A stretch of 64,000 nucleotides of DNA from positions 434,001-498,000 of the forward strand of contig JBAMDO010000576.1 of the NCBI GenBank assembly GCA_037074765.1. Reading direction: 5' to 3'. Position numbers and translations under genes: made by a program. Origin of the DNA: Mansonella perstans (lineage: Eukaryota; Nematoda; Chromadorea; Rhabditida; Onchocercidae). Positions 39,891-53,200 of this stretch are shown piece after piece (positions within the stretch are counted from its first letter, which is position 1; the number at the start of each line of letters is the position of its first letter). The notes beneath the pieces were generated by a model. That model ran no database searches and was not told where the DNA came from. It worked only from the letters and a program-made list of their open reading frames with translations.

Positions 39891-41868
39891 CATACCATAA
39901 TCTAATCTATCAAACATCTAAGAACTCTAAATTTTAGATTCTAGTTAGCATACATCTAAAGACTGCTCACTAAATTTTATCACGGTAAGCATTTGATCCG
40001 CAATGAAACATTTCCATCACAAATGTAGTAGTCATTACTCATCGAATCCTAACTTCTTTCGTGACTCCAAACTTGACATATTTTAAGTTCTAAAATTAGC
40101 TGTTAATGATAATTTATTTGAAGTTTAAAAATTTCTTTTGTTTGCATTAAGTATAGCTAACAAAGATTTAATTCATTTGAAGAAGATATTTTGTGACTTC
40201 AAAGCTGGGAAGATTTCATATATTGTTTTATCGAATATAAGTTATTAATTTCTAACATATAATAAGTAATGTTATCTAATTTTTAATTATTATATAAAAA
40301 TTGATTAAGTTATAATTTTGGACAATGGCAGAAGCAAACATAAATGCGATAAAATCTGCACAAAATATTCATTTAGACAGAAATGAGAAAAATTCTTTTA
40401 CGAAAAGTATCAATTGTCATATAGTTCTCCAACTGGATAAGTGTTACTTTGATCAAAGGGAATTAACTTAAGTTGACGAAGAAACTTCCATTCATGGCAT
40501 TTTTGAAGAGTTTTGAACTATATAATATCAATATCGGAAAAGTATGATATATTAATGATCAAATAGACAATGACCTGATTGCGACTGATAACTTTCAATT
40601 AGATAAATCATTCAAAAAATTACTGCTAATAAAAAAAATGATTGATTTTTCTATCCTTGCCAAGAAAGTCATTTAACCATATCAAAAATTGAAGTTTCCC
40701 TCTCGCTCCATCTTTGGCTACATAAACTTCCGGTTTTCAGGACTTTCTTCTTCACTTCTTCCATTAACGGTAGTGATAGTAGTGATAATTATAGATCAGA
40801 TATCACTAGAAGCTATTTGTATCCTCATTTATCTACTACAGTACGTGCCAAAAGAACTACTGAAAAAAGGAGTTTTGAAACTAAGCTGAAAGTTAGCCAA
40901 TGAACATCTAAATCTATCCGGTACGATACACAGCAGCTTTACAGTAATATCACTTTCTTCAACACCATATCCCCTACGGCTCTTCTTCCTACCGGAAAAC
41001 TAAAAGATGAAGTGAACGTACAGTCGATTTGTGCATTTTATCTTGGAGTTCTAATAAGCATAGTTTTGAATTCAATTTTTTCTAAAAAAACCTTAGCATG
41101 CTATATTTTATTTCTTAACAAAAACTAATCATTAAATTTGTCTATTTAATCATAAAAATTGAAGCACTTATTGTAATTCGAAGTAACATTTTAAAACTCG
41201 CTTGGAAAAAAGAATGAGTAAAATTCAATGGGAATATTTTGAAGTTGAATTCCAGATTCAAAATAAGTGAAGCTGATGAAATGATTATTGTCAAGAAATA
41301 ACGCGTGACTTAGGGTTTAGCAGTACAAAATTTCCCGGAAAACGGACAACATAAATATAACTAGCCAAGAAACATTTCTGCCAGTTGAGAGGAAAAGACC
41401 TGACTTTACGTACTAGAATTTATTGCTAATAAAAACCGAACTCCACAGTAATTCAACCCATAATGTTTCACGATATTCATAAAAAAGGAAAACAGCACTT
41501 CAATTTCATTGAAGTGAATTATACTCAGTCCAAAAAATATGTGAAAAATAAAAACCAGAACAAAATTTTAATATGGCAATTTCGTATGGTCAAAATGCTA
41601 TGGTTAACAATCTAAAAAGCAGACTTGCGCAAAATCGGTCCATTTATCGAAAAATGAATCCTTTTTTTAAAATGTTAAGATTGAAACCATTCGAGAAATA
41701 AAATCCATTTTTAAAACTGTAAACATTTTTATCAAAATTACAAAGGATGCATGCAATAGTACAAATATGAACATTAAGGCATTCTTGGATATGTTTAAAA
41801 ATTCCTTGATAAACAAAATATAAGCAAAATGAATACAGAGAACAAATCACTGCACTGGAACAAATAAA
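39891..41868. other. Intergenic region between TFIIE beta and eIF2D
   Basis: About 2 kb containing the TFIIE beta promoter on the left and the eIF2D 3' UTR on the right. A 48-codon plus-strand ORF at 40325-40471 (MAEANINAIKS...) is the only start-to-stop frame with mixed composition. It is too short and unsupported to call. Confidence 0.45.
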
Positions 41869-44800
41869 TTATCGCTGCTTTGGAATGAGTTCGAGACCTG
41901 TCATATACTTCTTCTCAACACCATATTTGGTAAGAAGGTTGCTGATGAAAAGAATCTGAAAACAAAATCCATTTAAAAAGTGGCAGAAGTCAGAATATTA
42001 CTAAGATGATAATAAAAATCAGAAAAAAGATCTGTAAAAAACAATAGATAAGTAATTTATTAAATTCTGCATTAGAAAAAACTTATGCTACCAATTAGAC
42101 CGTTTATCCAAAGGTCATCGCTGCAGTTAGAAAGTTCCAGCTCCTTGGCAAAGTTCAGCATGTTAAAATGATCTCAGAGAAAATGATCCAGAAATGTCGG
42201 TAAGATAAAATTTTAAAAGATGAAATAAAGCTTTACCTGGTTTCCCTGCACCAAAATTTGAAAGCCCTCGCATTCTGCAGCATTATTCACAACAGTAGCA
42301 CATGTCGCCACACCAATTTGTATTTCACGACAAAATTTTTTAGGATCGATTCCATAAATACTTAGATTATTCACCAATGTTACTTTCTTATTACCGGCCC
42401 GATTTTCAATCTAGAACTTATAAATGCAGGATTTCTAAAGGTTTACGTGGTTTCAAAATTAAGTTTTTTAAAAATTAAACTCAAAAAAAAATAAAGTCCA
42501 ATTTTTAAAATTATATGACTGCCGCTGACAATAGTACATCAGAGAATTTCTTTCACTTCATTTCACATTTTAATTTGTGATTATACTCCAGATATAATGA
42601 GTAGTGTGACAGACAACGAAAAAAAGCAAATCTTGACAAACCAGTATAACATTCAATAATTTTCAAACGCTGAGTTATCGTAATTTCTATGTATGATATT
42701 ATACACATCAATAATATAGCAATCCAGCAAGTGATGGAAAAAAAAAACGAATTGCTTAAGATGGAAACTTATCAACAGTGGTTTATCTATACGAAAATTT
42801 TTAACCTTAAATGTAATTTTTGGCAGCGTTGACTTCCGCATTAACTGCTGCCCATCAGCCCAAGTAATTACGTAAGTTTTCGTCATTTTTGATATGATTT
42901 TTTGGATCAGTGTATTCCAGTCCACAGGTTCACGAAATCCTAGCAGTGATACCAATACACTGTCCTCAGGTATGACTAGTTTCCCTTTCATGGTTGGATT
43001 CTAAAAATAATCGGAAAGTAATAACTTAAAATACCTCGGTATTTAAACTACCTGCAAAAATTACCATAACACCAAATAATTCAAGAGATTAAGACCAGCA
43101 TTCAATAATAACAGACAGTTATGATATCAAGCCCTTGCTTTTTTTTTTTCAAATGTTGTTTTCAATATTTTCAAATGCTAAGTCGTATCTAAGACTCTTG
43201 GGGCTTATATTGATATGGTAATATTATAAAATACCATTAATAAAACAATCTAAACCATAAGAAATATTTTCTACACAATTTCTTTCGCACAGCTGAAAAA
43301 CTAAAAAAACTGAATTACTAAAGTTTGGGAAAAACTACTTTCGACGTTTTAAAGCTAATCTAAAAGACTAATTCCTGAATATATAGCTTACCGTGTTTTT
43401 AACGTAAGTAGTGATTATCTGCCTTGCTTGTCTCTTGTCCACCAAACCACCTTTTCCACATTCATTCCGAAAAATTGCCGAAACTGGTTCGGTGACTGCA
43501 AGGTAATCGTCCACTTTAATCAGCCTCTTTTCAGTTTTTATGTTATCAATTTTTTCATCAGTTATCTCAAAATCTTTCAAAATTGGATGTAACCAATTTA
43601 TCTGAAACGTTAAAAGCTATTGATTTAAAATTTATTAGGAAATATTTAAACTCTAAAGAAATATATTTGTCATCCGGATAGTATCCACTCATTTCCTAAT
43701 AATAATGCTAAGATACCTTGAACAAAATATGTACTTTATTATTAGTATAGCGACAGAAATCATATTCTAGCCACTATAGCCAATGTCAGAAAAATGGGAA
43801 ACTCGTCCCTAATTCGAACCTCTGCAATCATTTCCGATCCTTTATTCTTATTTAGTTTTACAATGGGTTCACTTCCGCTTTTGTTAATATGTTCCAAGAA
43901 AACGCTGAATTTCTTATATACTGTTTTTTTCATATCAATCCGTCGATCCGAAGGCATACATGGCAAAAGGAAATGTGAATAAAATTCTCCAATATCTAAT
44001 GGCAGCTGTCCTTTTTTAGTCACACGATACTTCAGTGCAGCCAAAAAACAACGTTCCAGCTAAAAAATGAAAGATGAATTCTCATTCACAGAAGTTTTCA
44101 TAGAGTAATTCTAATGTAATCATAAAAACTACGAGCCATCTCGTAGTGACTGCATAAAAATAAGATTTAAGAAAACACTAACAATTTTGCCGAAAATATA
44201 ATCGATAGTTCCAGAAAAACTAAAATCGTTAAAAAAAAAAGTAAAATCTTTAGAATTCATTACGAGACAATCAAATAGTTTTTGAAAAACCAACCAAACT
44301 TTCTAATGTATCGGTATTCTTAACTTCTTCAACTTGTTCTTCTGAAATAATAGTTGATTCATCATTTTTTTGCCTGTTATCTAAAACGGCATCCGATGAT
44401 GGCATGTTAACTGTTTCATCATGCACCTCGGTGATATTTTGATCCAAAACTGCGCAACGCAAAGTTGGAAATTCAGTTTCATAACTTCCGAATGATGCAT
44501 CTGTTAAACTCATCTTTTCAATTGGAACCTCTAAGGGTTTCGCATGAGTTCCCGCATTCCTAAATACATAAAACGGAAAAAATAAGTTTTCTTAGATAAT
44601 ACAATAGCTGTGGAAATAACTAGAATATTGATCAAAAGTGGAACTGTTAGGAAGTGAGGTAACTGTCATTTGAACTGAAAAGAGATCTAAAAATGTGACG
44701 TTTAAATGTCATACACGTCAAAGTTTTCTTATATAATATTAAGAACTAACCAAAGTAAGTCACCGTAGAAGTGCAATATGCGAATACCTGGTCCCCGCAT

Positions 44801-46013
44801 ACCGTTCGCAATCATTTCTATTGATGAAATTAACGAATATCCTACAGCTACAGGACCTTAAAGACGCAGATATGTTATTATGGACTTGTGAAATCCAGAT
44901 AACATTAAATAATTAAAGAAAAAATCAAAATCGCTCCGCAGAATTTTGAAACTATATACTATTCATGACTCTCTAATTTAAGTAGAAATTTTATTTGTTT
45001 TTCAGCTTATCAACTAATCTAGAGGTATGATGCAAATATCAGTATAAATGGAATATAAAAAATTGATTTAGATGCCGAAAAAAGTAATAAACAAGAAATT
45101 CACCATGATGGACAAATGGAAATGGAAATACGATAAATGAATAACGAAGGAATAAAACCATGAATAATTAACCTCGAAGCTGTTTTGATGACGTTAAAAC
45201 AGATATTGCTACTGCTGCATGAGCGCGAAACTCCAACGTCTCTCGCAGGGGACGAATCACACCTAAAATATGGTAGAATTAAGACGACTCACACAAAAAA
45301 AATCAAACTTTTCAAAAATTACTCACCCTGAAGGAATAAATCGGCTCCTTGCAATAGTTTTTGATATACAAACTCACTGATAACAAGTATAGGGAACGCT
45401 TTTGGTATTTTCCACGTCAGATAAACTAGAAAAAGCAAACATTGCGTCATTTGTTCTTTCATAATAGTCTAGAATCCACTTAAAATAAATCTTTTTCATT
45501 TAGATACTTCACATTTAAGCTACCAACAACATTATGAATGGCTACTATGAACTTTAACCTCACAAACCTGTAGGATACAGTACTTCTTCTCCCATTACAG
45601 TAAACAATAAAGGTTCTTTCTCAAAACTGTAAATATTCACATCTTCTCCTTTGTAGCATTTTACATGCATTAAAGAAATTACCGTTTTATTAGTGATACC
45701 ATCGATGGGAGGTAAATGAGCTAACAGTTTCTTCCTGTAATAAAGAATATCTAATAAAATTAAATCTTGCTTGATAAACTTTCCTTCATTAATAAACCTA
45801 TTAATAATACGTGATTACTGCTAGCTTCTTCATGCTTCATTCGTTTATTTTTCAATTTGAAATGTTCACATCTGAGTGTAATATTTTCTCAAACAAAAGA
45901 TTAATTGAATTAATAAATGATATTATCAGTAATCATGTCATTAAATAGGATACTAACTTGTCTGAATTCCGGATGTTCGTATCACTCTTTACCGTAAACG
46001 GTTTCTGAAACAT
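41869..46013 (-). CDS. EIF2D: Eukaryotic translation initiation factor 2D (ligatin)
   Basis: Factor that delivers tRNA to the 40S P site without GTP and helps recycle post-termination 40S subunits. Model (minus): 46013..45958, 45734..45568, 45425..45327, 45262..45173, 44856..44751, 44559..44295, 44059..43820, 43601..43392, 43000..42806, 42410..42237, 41955..41869; 562 residues (human 584), phases all agree. Visible: N-terminal ligatin/MCT-1-like part (MFQKPFTVKSDT, NSDKKKLLAHLPP) and PUA domain (KIPKAFPILVISEFVYQKLL, GADLFLQGGVIRP, GIRILHFYGDLLW); a variable acidic linker; the winged-helix/SWIB part (LERCFLAALKYRVTKKGQLP, DMKKTVYKKFSVFL); and a C-terminal SUI1 domain (IENRAGNKKVTLVNNLSIYG, FQILVQGNQILFISNLLTKY, GLELIPKQR). 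TTTCAG lies 3 bases before the ATG. The donor choice at 43820 (GAG|GTTCGA) and at 44295 (TTG|GTTGGT) rests on family alignment, because open frame continues past each. Confidence 0.96.
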
Positions 46014-46016
46014 CGC

Positions 46017-46023
46017 CTGAAAC
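46017..46023 (-). promoter_or_regulatory. Acceptor-like site next to the eIF2D ATG (possible SL trans-splice site)
   Basis: GTTTCAG on the minus strand ends 3 bases (GCG) before the ATG at 46013. This leaves almost no 5' UTR, which is usual for spliced-leader mRNAs in nematodes. Confidence 0.5.
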
Positions 46024-46875
46024 GGACAAAATTTTATTCCATGCAATCTTTATAAACTGAGATTATTGCAAGGACATTCGATGAAACATTGCATGAAATT
46101 ATTCTTCCTTCCGGATAATGAAGTAGTTTCATTGATTGAGATTACTAAGGATTGATTGGGATATTTATGAATAATCGATTTTTTTGATGGTATATATTTA
46201 TACATACAAAGTATGAGAGGTTAGAAAGGTCAAGTTTACAATTCAAAATAGGAACCTAATTAGTATAGCTAAACAATAATTGTTAAATTTTTGTACCTGA
46301 CAAAGAATCTTTTATCACCATGATGAGAACAAAATTTTGGAATTTATCAAACTTTGATAAATTTTGGAATTTGTCAAACTTTGATAAATTTTGGAATTTA
46401 TCAAACTTAATTAAAGATTACTTACTAAGATTACTTAAAGATTACTTACTGTACGCTTTTTGCAGTAAATAAATCGAGACGAATGTAGAGAGCAAAGATG
46501 GCAATGGATAAGATTATCAAACCTGAAGAGAATGAATTCATTTCACCTCTTGTCAATTTCAGTACATTCGGACGGGTATTTGTTAACTTCTTCATGAGTA
46601 CCAATTGAAATGTCTTTAAGAAGTTATGAATTTCCAAATTTTCTGGTATTGCTCATAATTTTGCCAATATCATCTTCATATCATGCTCCTGAACCCTTTC
46701 TATAGCTTATTTCCATTCTTTAAATGATTTCCTTCAATTCAGAACTTTTAGCGGTGAAAATTCTTTTTATTGAACAAAAATTTAAAAAAATTTGGTGAAA
46801 TTACGATATTATGTAATGCTATGGTTGATATGCTTGTTAAAATGCTTATTTGAATTATAGCTTTAATTAGATTAG
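46024..46875. other. Divergent intergenic region between eIF2D and SNAPC3
   Basis: About 0.85 kb separating the eIF2D start (minus) from the first recognised SNAPC3 exon (plus). It should carry both promoters and the missing first exon of SNAPC3. It also contains a tandem repeat at 46332-46408. No TATA box or other core motif can be called reliably in DNA this AT-rich. Confidence 0.5.
46332..46408. repeat. 27-bp tandem repeat, about 2.8 copies
   Basis: The unit AAATTTTGGAATTTATCAAA plus CTTTGAT repeats head to tail with one mismatch. ATTACTTA-type short repeats follow at about 46416-46450. It sits in the shared upstream region of two divergent genes. Confidence 0.88.
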
Positions 46876-49800
46876 GTCGCATGGAAGCAACGGGATTGTT
46901 TACGAGATGTTGTTACACTGGAACCGTTACGTGAGTTCAATTATTCAGTTGATATGCCTGAAGCGCCGCCACATGTTCATAAACGTATGTTGCTTGAAAG
47001 TGAAGCTGTAGATGATAACGAAACAACAGTTACAAAATTACAGAAGATATTCGGTATAGAGGATGATGATGCGAGAGATATGGTTTCGAGTTTGGAGTAA
47101 ATTTCATTTTTTTTATACTTTTTATGCGTTTTGAACTTTTTTAAAATGAACATTACGAGAATTTCTTTGTCATAAGGTTTTTTAAAATAGACATAACATT
47201 ATTTTATCCTTCTTTAAGAATGAAATATAGTGCGCTTTACTCAAAATAAAAAAGTGATATGTTTCTTTTAAACAAAAATTTCGGAAGAAAGTTGATCTTA
47301 AAGAAGGAAGAAGTTAATTATTCTTTTTTAAGAAAAAATATGGCTGTAAGGCAGAGCTTTAATATCTTCCAAAGCTTGCTTTTTTCACAGCCTCACAGAT
47401 ATGTTCGTGCTATATTTTTGTGCTACATTTTTGTCGAAGAATTTTTTGTGCTAAAAGAGTTTTTTTCAGTGTAAATCATTTTGCTTTGTTAAATAAACGA
47501 GACATATTCTTTCGGAAGAAAGTTGATCTTGAAGATATACCGGCCGACACGGAGCTGGAAACTTTGAAGTATGTGATTTAATTGATGCAATTGCGAATTA
47601 TAATGTTTTAAATTCCAGTATCACTTAAGTCCAAAAAGATTCATTGATTCCTGTTGCTATTGTAATGTTGATGTAACTAAAATTAATGCAAATGTGGCTA
47701 GAATATGTTTCGTCGGAGATCTGTTTTATCAATCATTCTGGCTCTATTTTATATTTTAGTGCCATTTTTATTAGAAAGTGAAAATGTTAGGAATTCCAAT
47801 TCCTCCCCCTTTTTTGATTACTTCAGTCCTGCGCAATTGAATTACTAAAGATTGGAAGGAAGTACTCAAACTTTCACTTAATTTTCAGATTAAAAAAAAA
47901 AGTACTGGATATGTTTAATCCCATCAAGAAGAAACCAGCCGGTCCTTACGATGATCCACGGTAAATTTTCGTTATTTTGTTTTCGTATTTTATGTTTTTC
48001 TGTTATTTGATGTATTTGTTGAACTTGTGCTGCAAAATTTATGACTTTTAAAAAACAGAGTATAAATAAATAGAAAACTAATTAGTTACTTTTGAGAAAA
48101 TGAATCAGGTTTTATTAGGATGAAGCATTTTTCAATTTTAGGCATCGTGAACAAGATCTGAAGAGGAGGAGAAATATACAACAGAGCATGTGCTATGGTA
48201 GTACTGTACTCAAATATGGTGACTATTACGAAAATGTAGGTTTATACAGCTATCACTAAATTGAGATGCAAATAAAGGGAGGATTAAAGCAATCTCTTTT
48301 CTACTATCTGTAATAGTATTTTCGATTGTTGGATTTCAGGAAATGAGGCACTGCCGAAATAATGGATATAAGCAATCTGTAGTAAACGATATCGTGGTAA
48401 CGGTGGTCATTTGTAAACCATATAATAAAGCTCTGGAATATTTAGAAAAGCGAAATGCAACAGTAAATTGTTAAAAATTATTAACAGGGTCTTGAGTTAT
48501 AAATTTTTTTAATTTAACAGTAATTAGCTTGGATATCATTCATAGAAAAGTTTGCAGTCTTAAGTTTTATTTCTTTTCGAAGATGTGCAAAAATGTTTCT
48601 TCCTCTACTGAGTAGTAGGACGCGAAATCCTTGAGTTTTCCACATTTAAACAGAATTTAATTGAGTATAAACCAATTTTTTAATAGTTGCGTCCATATTG
48701 GCGATTTCTGTTACGAGGTGAAACATCTTTGCTTGAGTTGCACAGTTTATTTCGCTGTACCGCAGACTATGGAACAGCAGTGGATGAAGACAAAGTGCCG
48801 CAGCTGCATGATTTTAACATGGTACAGAAATTTTTATGTTCTGTGTGTTTTTATGTTTATGTAAAAAAATTTTTATGTTTTTATTTCAAATTTTTATTTA
48901 AAATTTTTATGTACAGACTTCATTTCGAAATTGCGTTCTCCAAACTTTAATTCTTCGTTTAGAGTTAGTTAAGGTGCAAAATGTGAAATACATTTTCCAG
49001 TTCAAATATCCGTCGGCATTCTTGTTTATCCATGATACATTTTATATAGCGGAAACCTACACTGGATCAAAGGAAACACTGTTACAGATCGATAATTCCA
49101 AAATTGAGCCTCACATTGATATTTCAGAGTAATTTTTTTAATCACTTTTACTACTTTTTTCTTCTTCTCTTAACTACTACTTATTATAAAAGATAACTGA
49201 ATGTATGCATAAATTGTGTCATTGATTGATTTCCGAATTTGCTGGAATCTCTTAAATATGTAATCCTGAAAAAATATACAGAAAAAACGTAATTTCGAGA
49301 TGTAATTTTTCAGGTATAGAATGGTTTTTTTTTTCGCAAACTTTTGCATTCATACATACGCTTTCATTCTCATTACATACGTTTTTTAGACCCATACGTG
49401 ATTGGATGAAAAGAAAACCAAAAGATTTTGGTCCAACACAAGTCAAAAGTCTGAGTGAGGGCAAGGTTAATGTTGCATAAACTTGCTTGATCTATTTTAA
49501 ATCTTTATCATATTACAAGTTGTTTCTCATACAAGGAAAAAGTAGTATCTGGTCATTGCTTAACGCAAAATAGCCTCATTCCCCAGTAGATTCTTACTGT
49601 TTATTAGTGTCGCTATGTGTTATTTCAGGTTAAAGATTTGGTATGTCGCCTTGGATATCCATATGTTTATGTTCACCAGGGTAATTGCGAGCACGTCTTC
49701 TTCTTCACCGATTTGAGATTAATGGATATACAAGACTATCCGATCGATTTTCCTCAAAAATTATCCGACACAAGTCTAGAAAACTATTGCATTACATGCC

Positions 49801-50231
49801 ATAAACGGATTGCAGAGTAAATCATTATTTTCTAGATCGGGTTGACTTCGTCTCTGCGAAATTATATTCTACCAATGTATGGTAGCAGTTTAGAAGTTTA
49901 CTATTAGCGACTAGTTTAATCATTTATATAAAGTAAAACGGAAGAAGAAAAAGGGAGACATGTATAAAAGTTAAATGTTACATGCGCGTCACTGGCCTAT
50001 TTCCTTATCCTTTATTATTCATATTTTTATTATTTGTTGCATTTTCTAATCATTTCTTAATCATTTATTTACTCTTTTTTCAGCTGGATAGTTGAAAGTG
50101 AAAGTTTTCCAATAAGTCCAGCTCATATGTGTGATGATTGCTACCGAAGCTTTCATTATATTCTCTCTTATCGTCGGAATATCGACTCTAGAGCATATGT
50201 TTATATGGATCCATCCATTCTGCAATACTAA
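46876..50231 (+). CDS. SNAPC3: snRNA-activating protein complex subunit 3 (SNAPC3/SNAP50), 5' end missing
   Basis: Subunit of SNAPc, which binds the proximal sequence element of snRNA promoters for RNA polymerases II and III. Model: 46876..47082, 47519..47568, 47889..47960, 48142..48235, 48340..48462, 48687..48821, 49001..49128, 49390..49465, 49629..49816, 50084..50231; 406 residues without a start codon (human 411), so only a short first exon is lacking. Visible: EDIPADTELETLK, LRPYWRFLLRGETSLLELHS, SAFLFIHDTFYIAE, DWMKRKPKDFG, then the family Zn-binding core: VCRLGYPYVYVHQGNCEHVF, TDLRLMD, YCITCHKRIAEWIVESESFP, HMCDDCYRSFHYILSYRRNI, ending YVYMDPSILQY. The Cys/His pairs are intact. The exon 1 donor (ATG|GTTTCG at 47082, or GA|GTAAAT at 47096) and the acceptor at 47518 are uncertain; later junctions are secure. 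Confidence 0.93.
47280..47530 (+). repeat. 20-bp piece of SNAPC3 exon 2 duplicated in the preceding intron
   Basis: TTCGGAAGAAAGTTGATCTT occurs at 47280-47299 and again, identically, at 47511-47530, where it straddles the start of exon 2 (KVDL). The two copies are 231 bp apart. The upstream copy continues into AAAGAAGGAAG and not into the ED codons, so it is a fragment. Confidence 0.88.
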
Positions 50232-53200
50232 TAAACCGTTGTTATGTGTTCTGTTTAATTGATAGCGGTAATAATGTAGTATATTTTGGTGTATGTTCTC
50301 TGTTTATGTTTAATTTTGGGCAAAATTCTTGAAAAATAAAACAAACTCGAAACATACTAGAAGAGTGCCGATAGGATGTGAATTTCATCTATAAATTTAT
50401 TGCCGCAAATTTTTCATTTTGTTGTTACATGCTTTTTTCAAATAGTGCAATAAAATAAAACTTTGTATTTTTTCTAACAAATACCTGATAACAGTTATAT
50501 CACTAGAAAAAAAGTAGCAATTTTTTAATTACATAAGTTTTATGGGATAATTGGGAGGATCAGGGAATGATTTTGCAATCGAAGAGATTATATCATTATG
50601 AAAAAAATAGCCAAGTTTGAAAGAAAATAAGGTAAGAAGGGTTAAAGAAGATCTCAGATCAGTTTCTTTTCAGAAATCTAATCATACTTTAGAGACAGAA
50701 TGTTTGGCAAATTTTTTGCAATAATTAAAAGAGGCGCGATGAATTATATGTATGTATATTTTATTTATTCATCATATTTGTTCAGGTTTAATTGCAAATT
50801 CTGAAAACTCTTCTAAAGGAGCGATAAATATGTTGCTCCAATTGCTCCAATTTAACTAAAAAATTAGTGAATATTGAGAATCTCAAATTTAGCTCCGAAT
50901 CTACACATGTTCGCTTTTAATAATGCTATATTTTGATTGCAATAACAGAAGCCTGAACTGAATAGTTCATATTTCTTTTTATCGATAAATGATAATTGAC
51001 TGTGGAAAAATAATTTTAGTACTTTGGTTTTGTAGAAATCAAGATTCAGAATAAAGGATATGGAAGTGAACGACTAGAATCATTCAATATTTGCCGCAAA
51101 ATAACATGTCATATTTCAAAATAAAAGAATATTTCAAATATTTTGATTTAATATTGTAAATTTGCATGCTTTAAAGTGGTTAGAAATGTACAAAACTTTT
51201 TCTTATGTATTGTTGTACGGCAAGGAGCAAGTATTGGTGTGTTTGAATTTCAATAGTATGAATTGAAGACAGAAAGTAATTTCAAGAATCTGAATGCTCT
51301 TCTCGATCTAAACTCTCTTTTTTCATACTTCTTCAATTAGAAGAGCTTCCTTCTACTCAATTAGGTTATCCTCTTTTAGTTTCTGACAATACAAAACTAT
51401 GATGGATGCATGATTCATTCACTGATCAGATTTGATTCATATTTACTGCACCATTTATAGTTTTTATTGGTAATCATGTACAGTGTTATGATAGTTTTGG
51501 CAGTAGAGCTGATACGCTGCATTTTAAAACTGCTATATGAGAAGAAAAAATTCGAAACATCAAAAAAAGAAATACCAACACTTTTTCCCGATAAAGATTC
51601 TCTAGGAGAGGTATATAAAGATTCCCATTAACATATCAATTATGCTAAGAATTTGTTCAATCTGGCTTATCGATGGAAAAAACCAGGAATTTTTAATGAA
51701 TTTGTTTTTCGAAGTCCTCATAGAAATTTACAACAGGACAATTTTGCGATAATAACACAAACAATTAACGATGTTATTTTCAGATCTCTGAGCATATATG
51801 CTTTTATTGTTGTTAAATTTTGTCTTTGTTATTAATTTTACTTTTATTGTTATTAAAATTTGTCCTTTAGCACAAATTACTATTTTAGAATACTATATAG
51901 AAGAAGCATTTAGATTCCATCATCGAGAATAACAACAAACGAAGATAACTTTACCGAACAAACTGGTCAAAAATCTAACATAATTGTGTTCCACGGTAAA
52001 CAAGAGCACAACATACCAACATTATTATTTGGTAACTCTTCCAGCTCAGTTATTTACAAAAACTAAATATCACTTTTGATGCGAACAATTACTAGTCAGA
52101 AATTTTTAAAATTTATAACGTTTGTAATCTTTCAAGAGAATAGATTTTTGAATTTCAAAATCATTTCACTATGCTTCTCTTCTCTTCAAAGTAATATCCT
52201 TTCAGCATAGTTTAAATTTCTTTGTTGCATTCTCGAGTAATCACATTAAGAGATATGTTGGAAACTATGCAATTTATTTGTTATGCTAATTTTTTGCAAA
52301 TCCAAAAATATCATTTCAGCAGGCAATAATAAATTAGCACCTGCAGCGGCATCAACTCTAGCAAAAATAAATGCAATACAAAGTACCCTGGATACTTGTC
52401 AAAAGCCTAAATCAAAGATTACCAAAAGCAGTAATTATTTAATAAATCCAAGAAAAGAGGAGCGAAAATTAAACGAAATCTAAAGCTCAAAATATCAAAA
52501 TATCTCTAGAAGCAAAAGAGAGTTAAAAAAAAAAAAAAATGAAACAATCTATGCATAAATTTTTGTGGTATCAAACAAAATTTAATATTTAAATTTTCCA
52601 AAATACTACTTCTCTGAAGCAAAATAAACTTGAATAGTATTTAATGGACAGTAAATGATGGTGGAAAACATGAACAGATGTTAAAAAATGGAATAAAATT
52701 TCATCCTTAATGATAATATAAAATATATACATGAGCATATAGCAAACAAATCATATAGAGTTGATAATGATAACCAACTTGCATTACGAATAATCTTCGA
52801 TGATAATTTTATAATACAGAGATGGATGTCTAATCCTCTATCTGAGAACAATAAATTGATATCAAATAAAGTATATGACAGTTTTTCTCTTTTCTTTAAG
52901 CCTATTTACAAAGCAATTTAAGCACTGTATGCGACGACAATCTGGTTGTAATCTTTTAGCTGAACAAAGGAAGAAACTTTCACTTTTTTTCCTTTTAAAT
53001 TAATAACAAAAACAACGAAAACAGCAGAAATATCTCAACGAAAACAGCGAAAATATCTATATGCAGAATAAAATCCTAGAATTATGATATAGATTTAATC
53101 AAAATTGAGTGTTATTTTAAAGAACTATACAGTGATGTTAAATTTTAGCACAATTGAAACTAAGATCATTTTTACCATTTCTCAAATTAAAATGATTAAA

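Noticed and set aside
40325..40471. 48-codon plus-strand ORF starting MAEANINAIKS
   Set aside because: Short, no family match, no flanking splice or polyadenylation evidence; divergent position near TFIIE beta is not enough.
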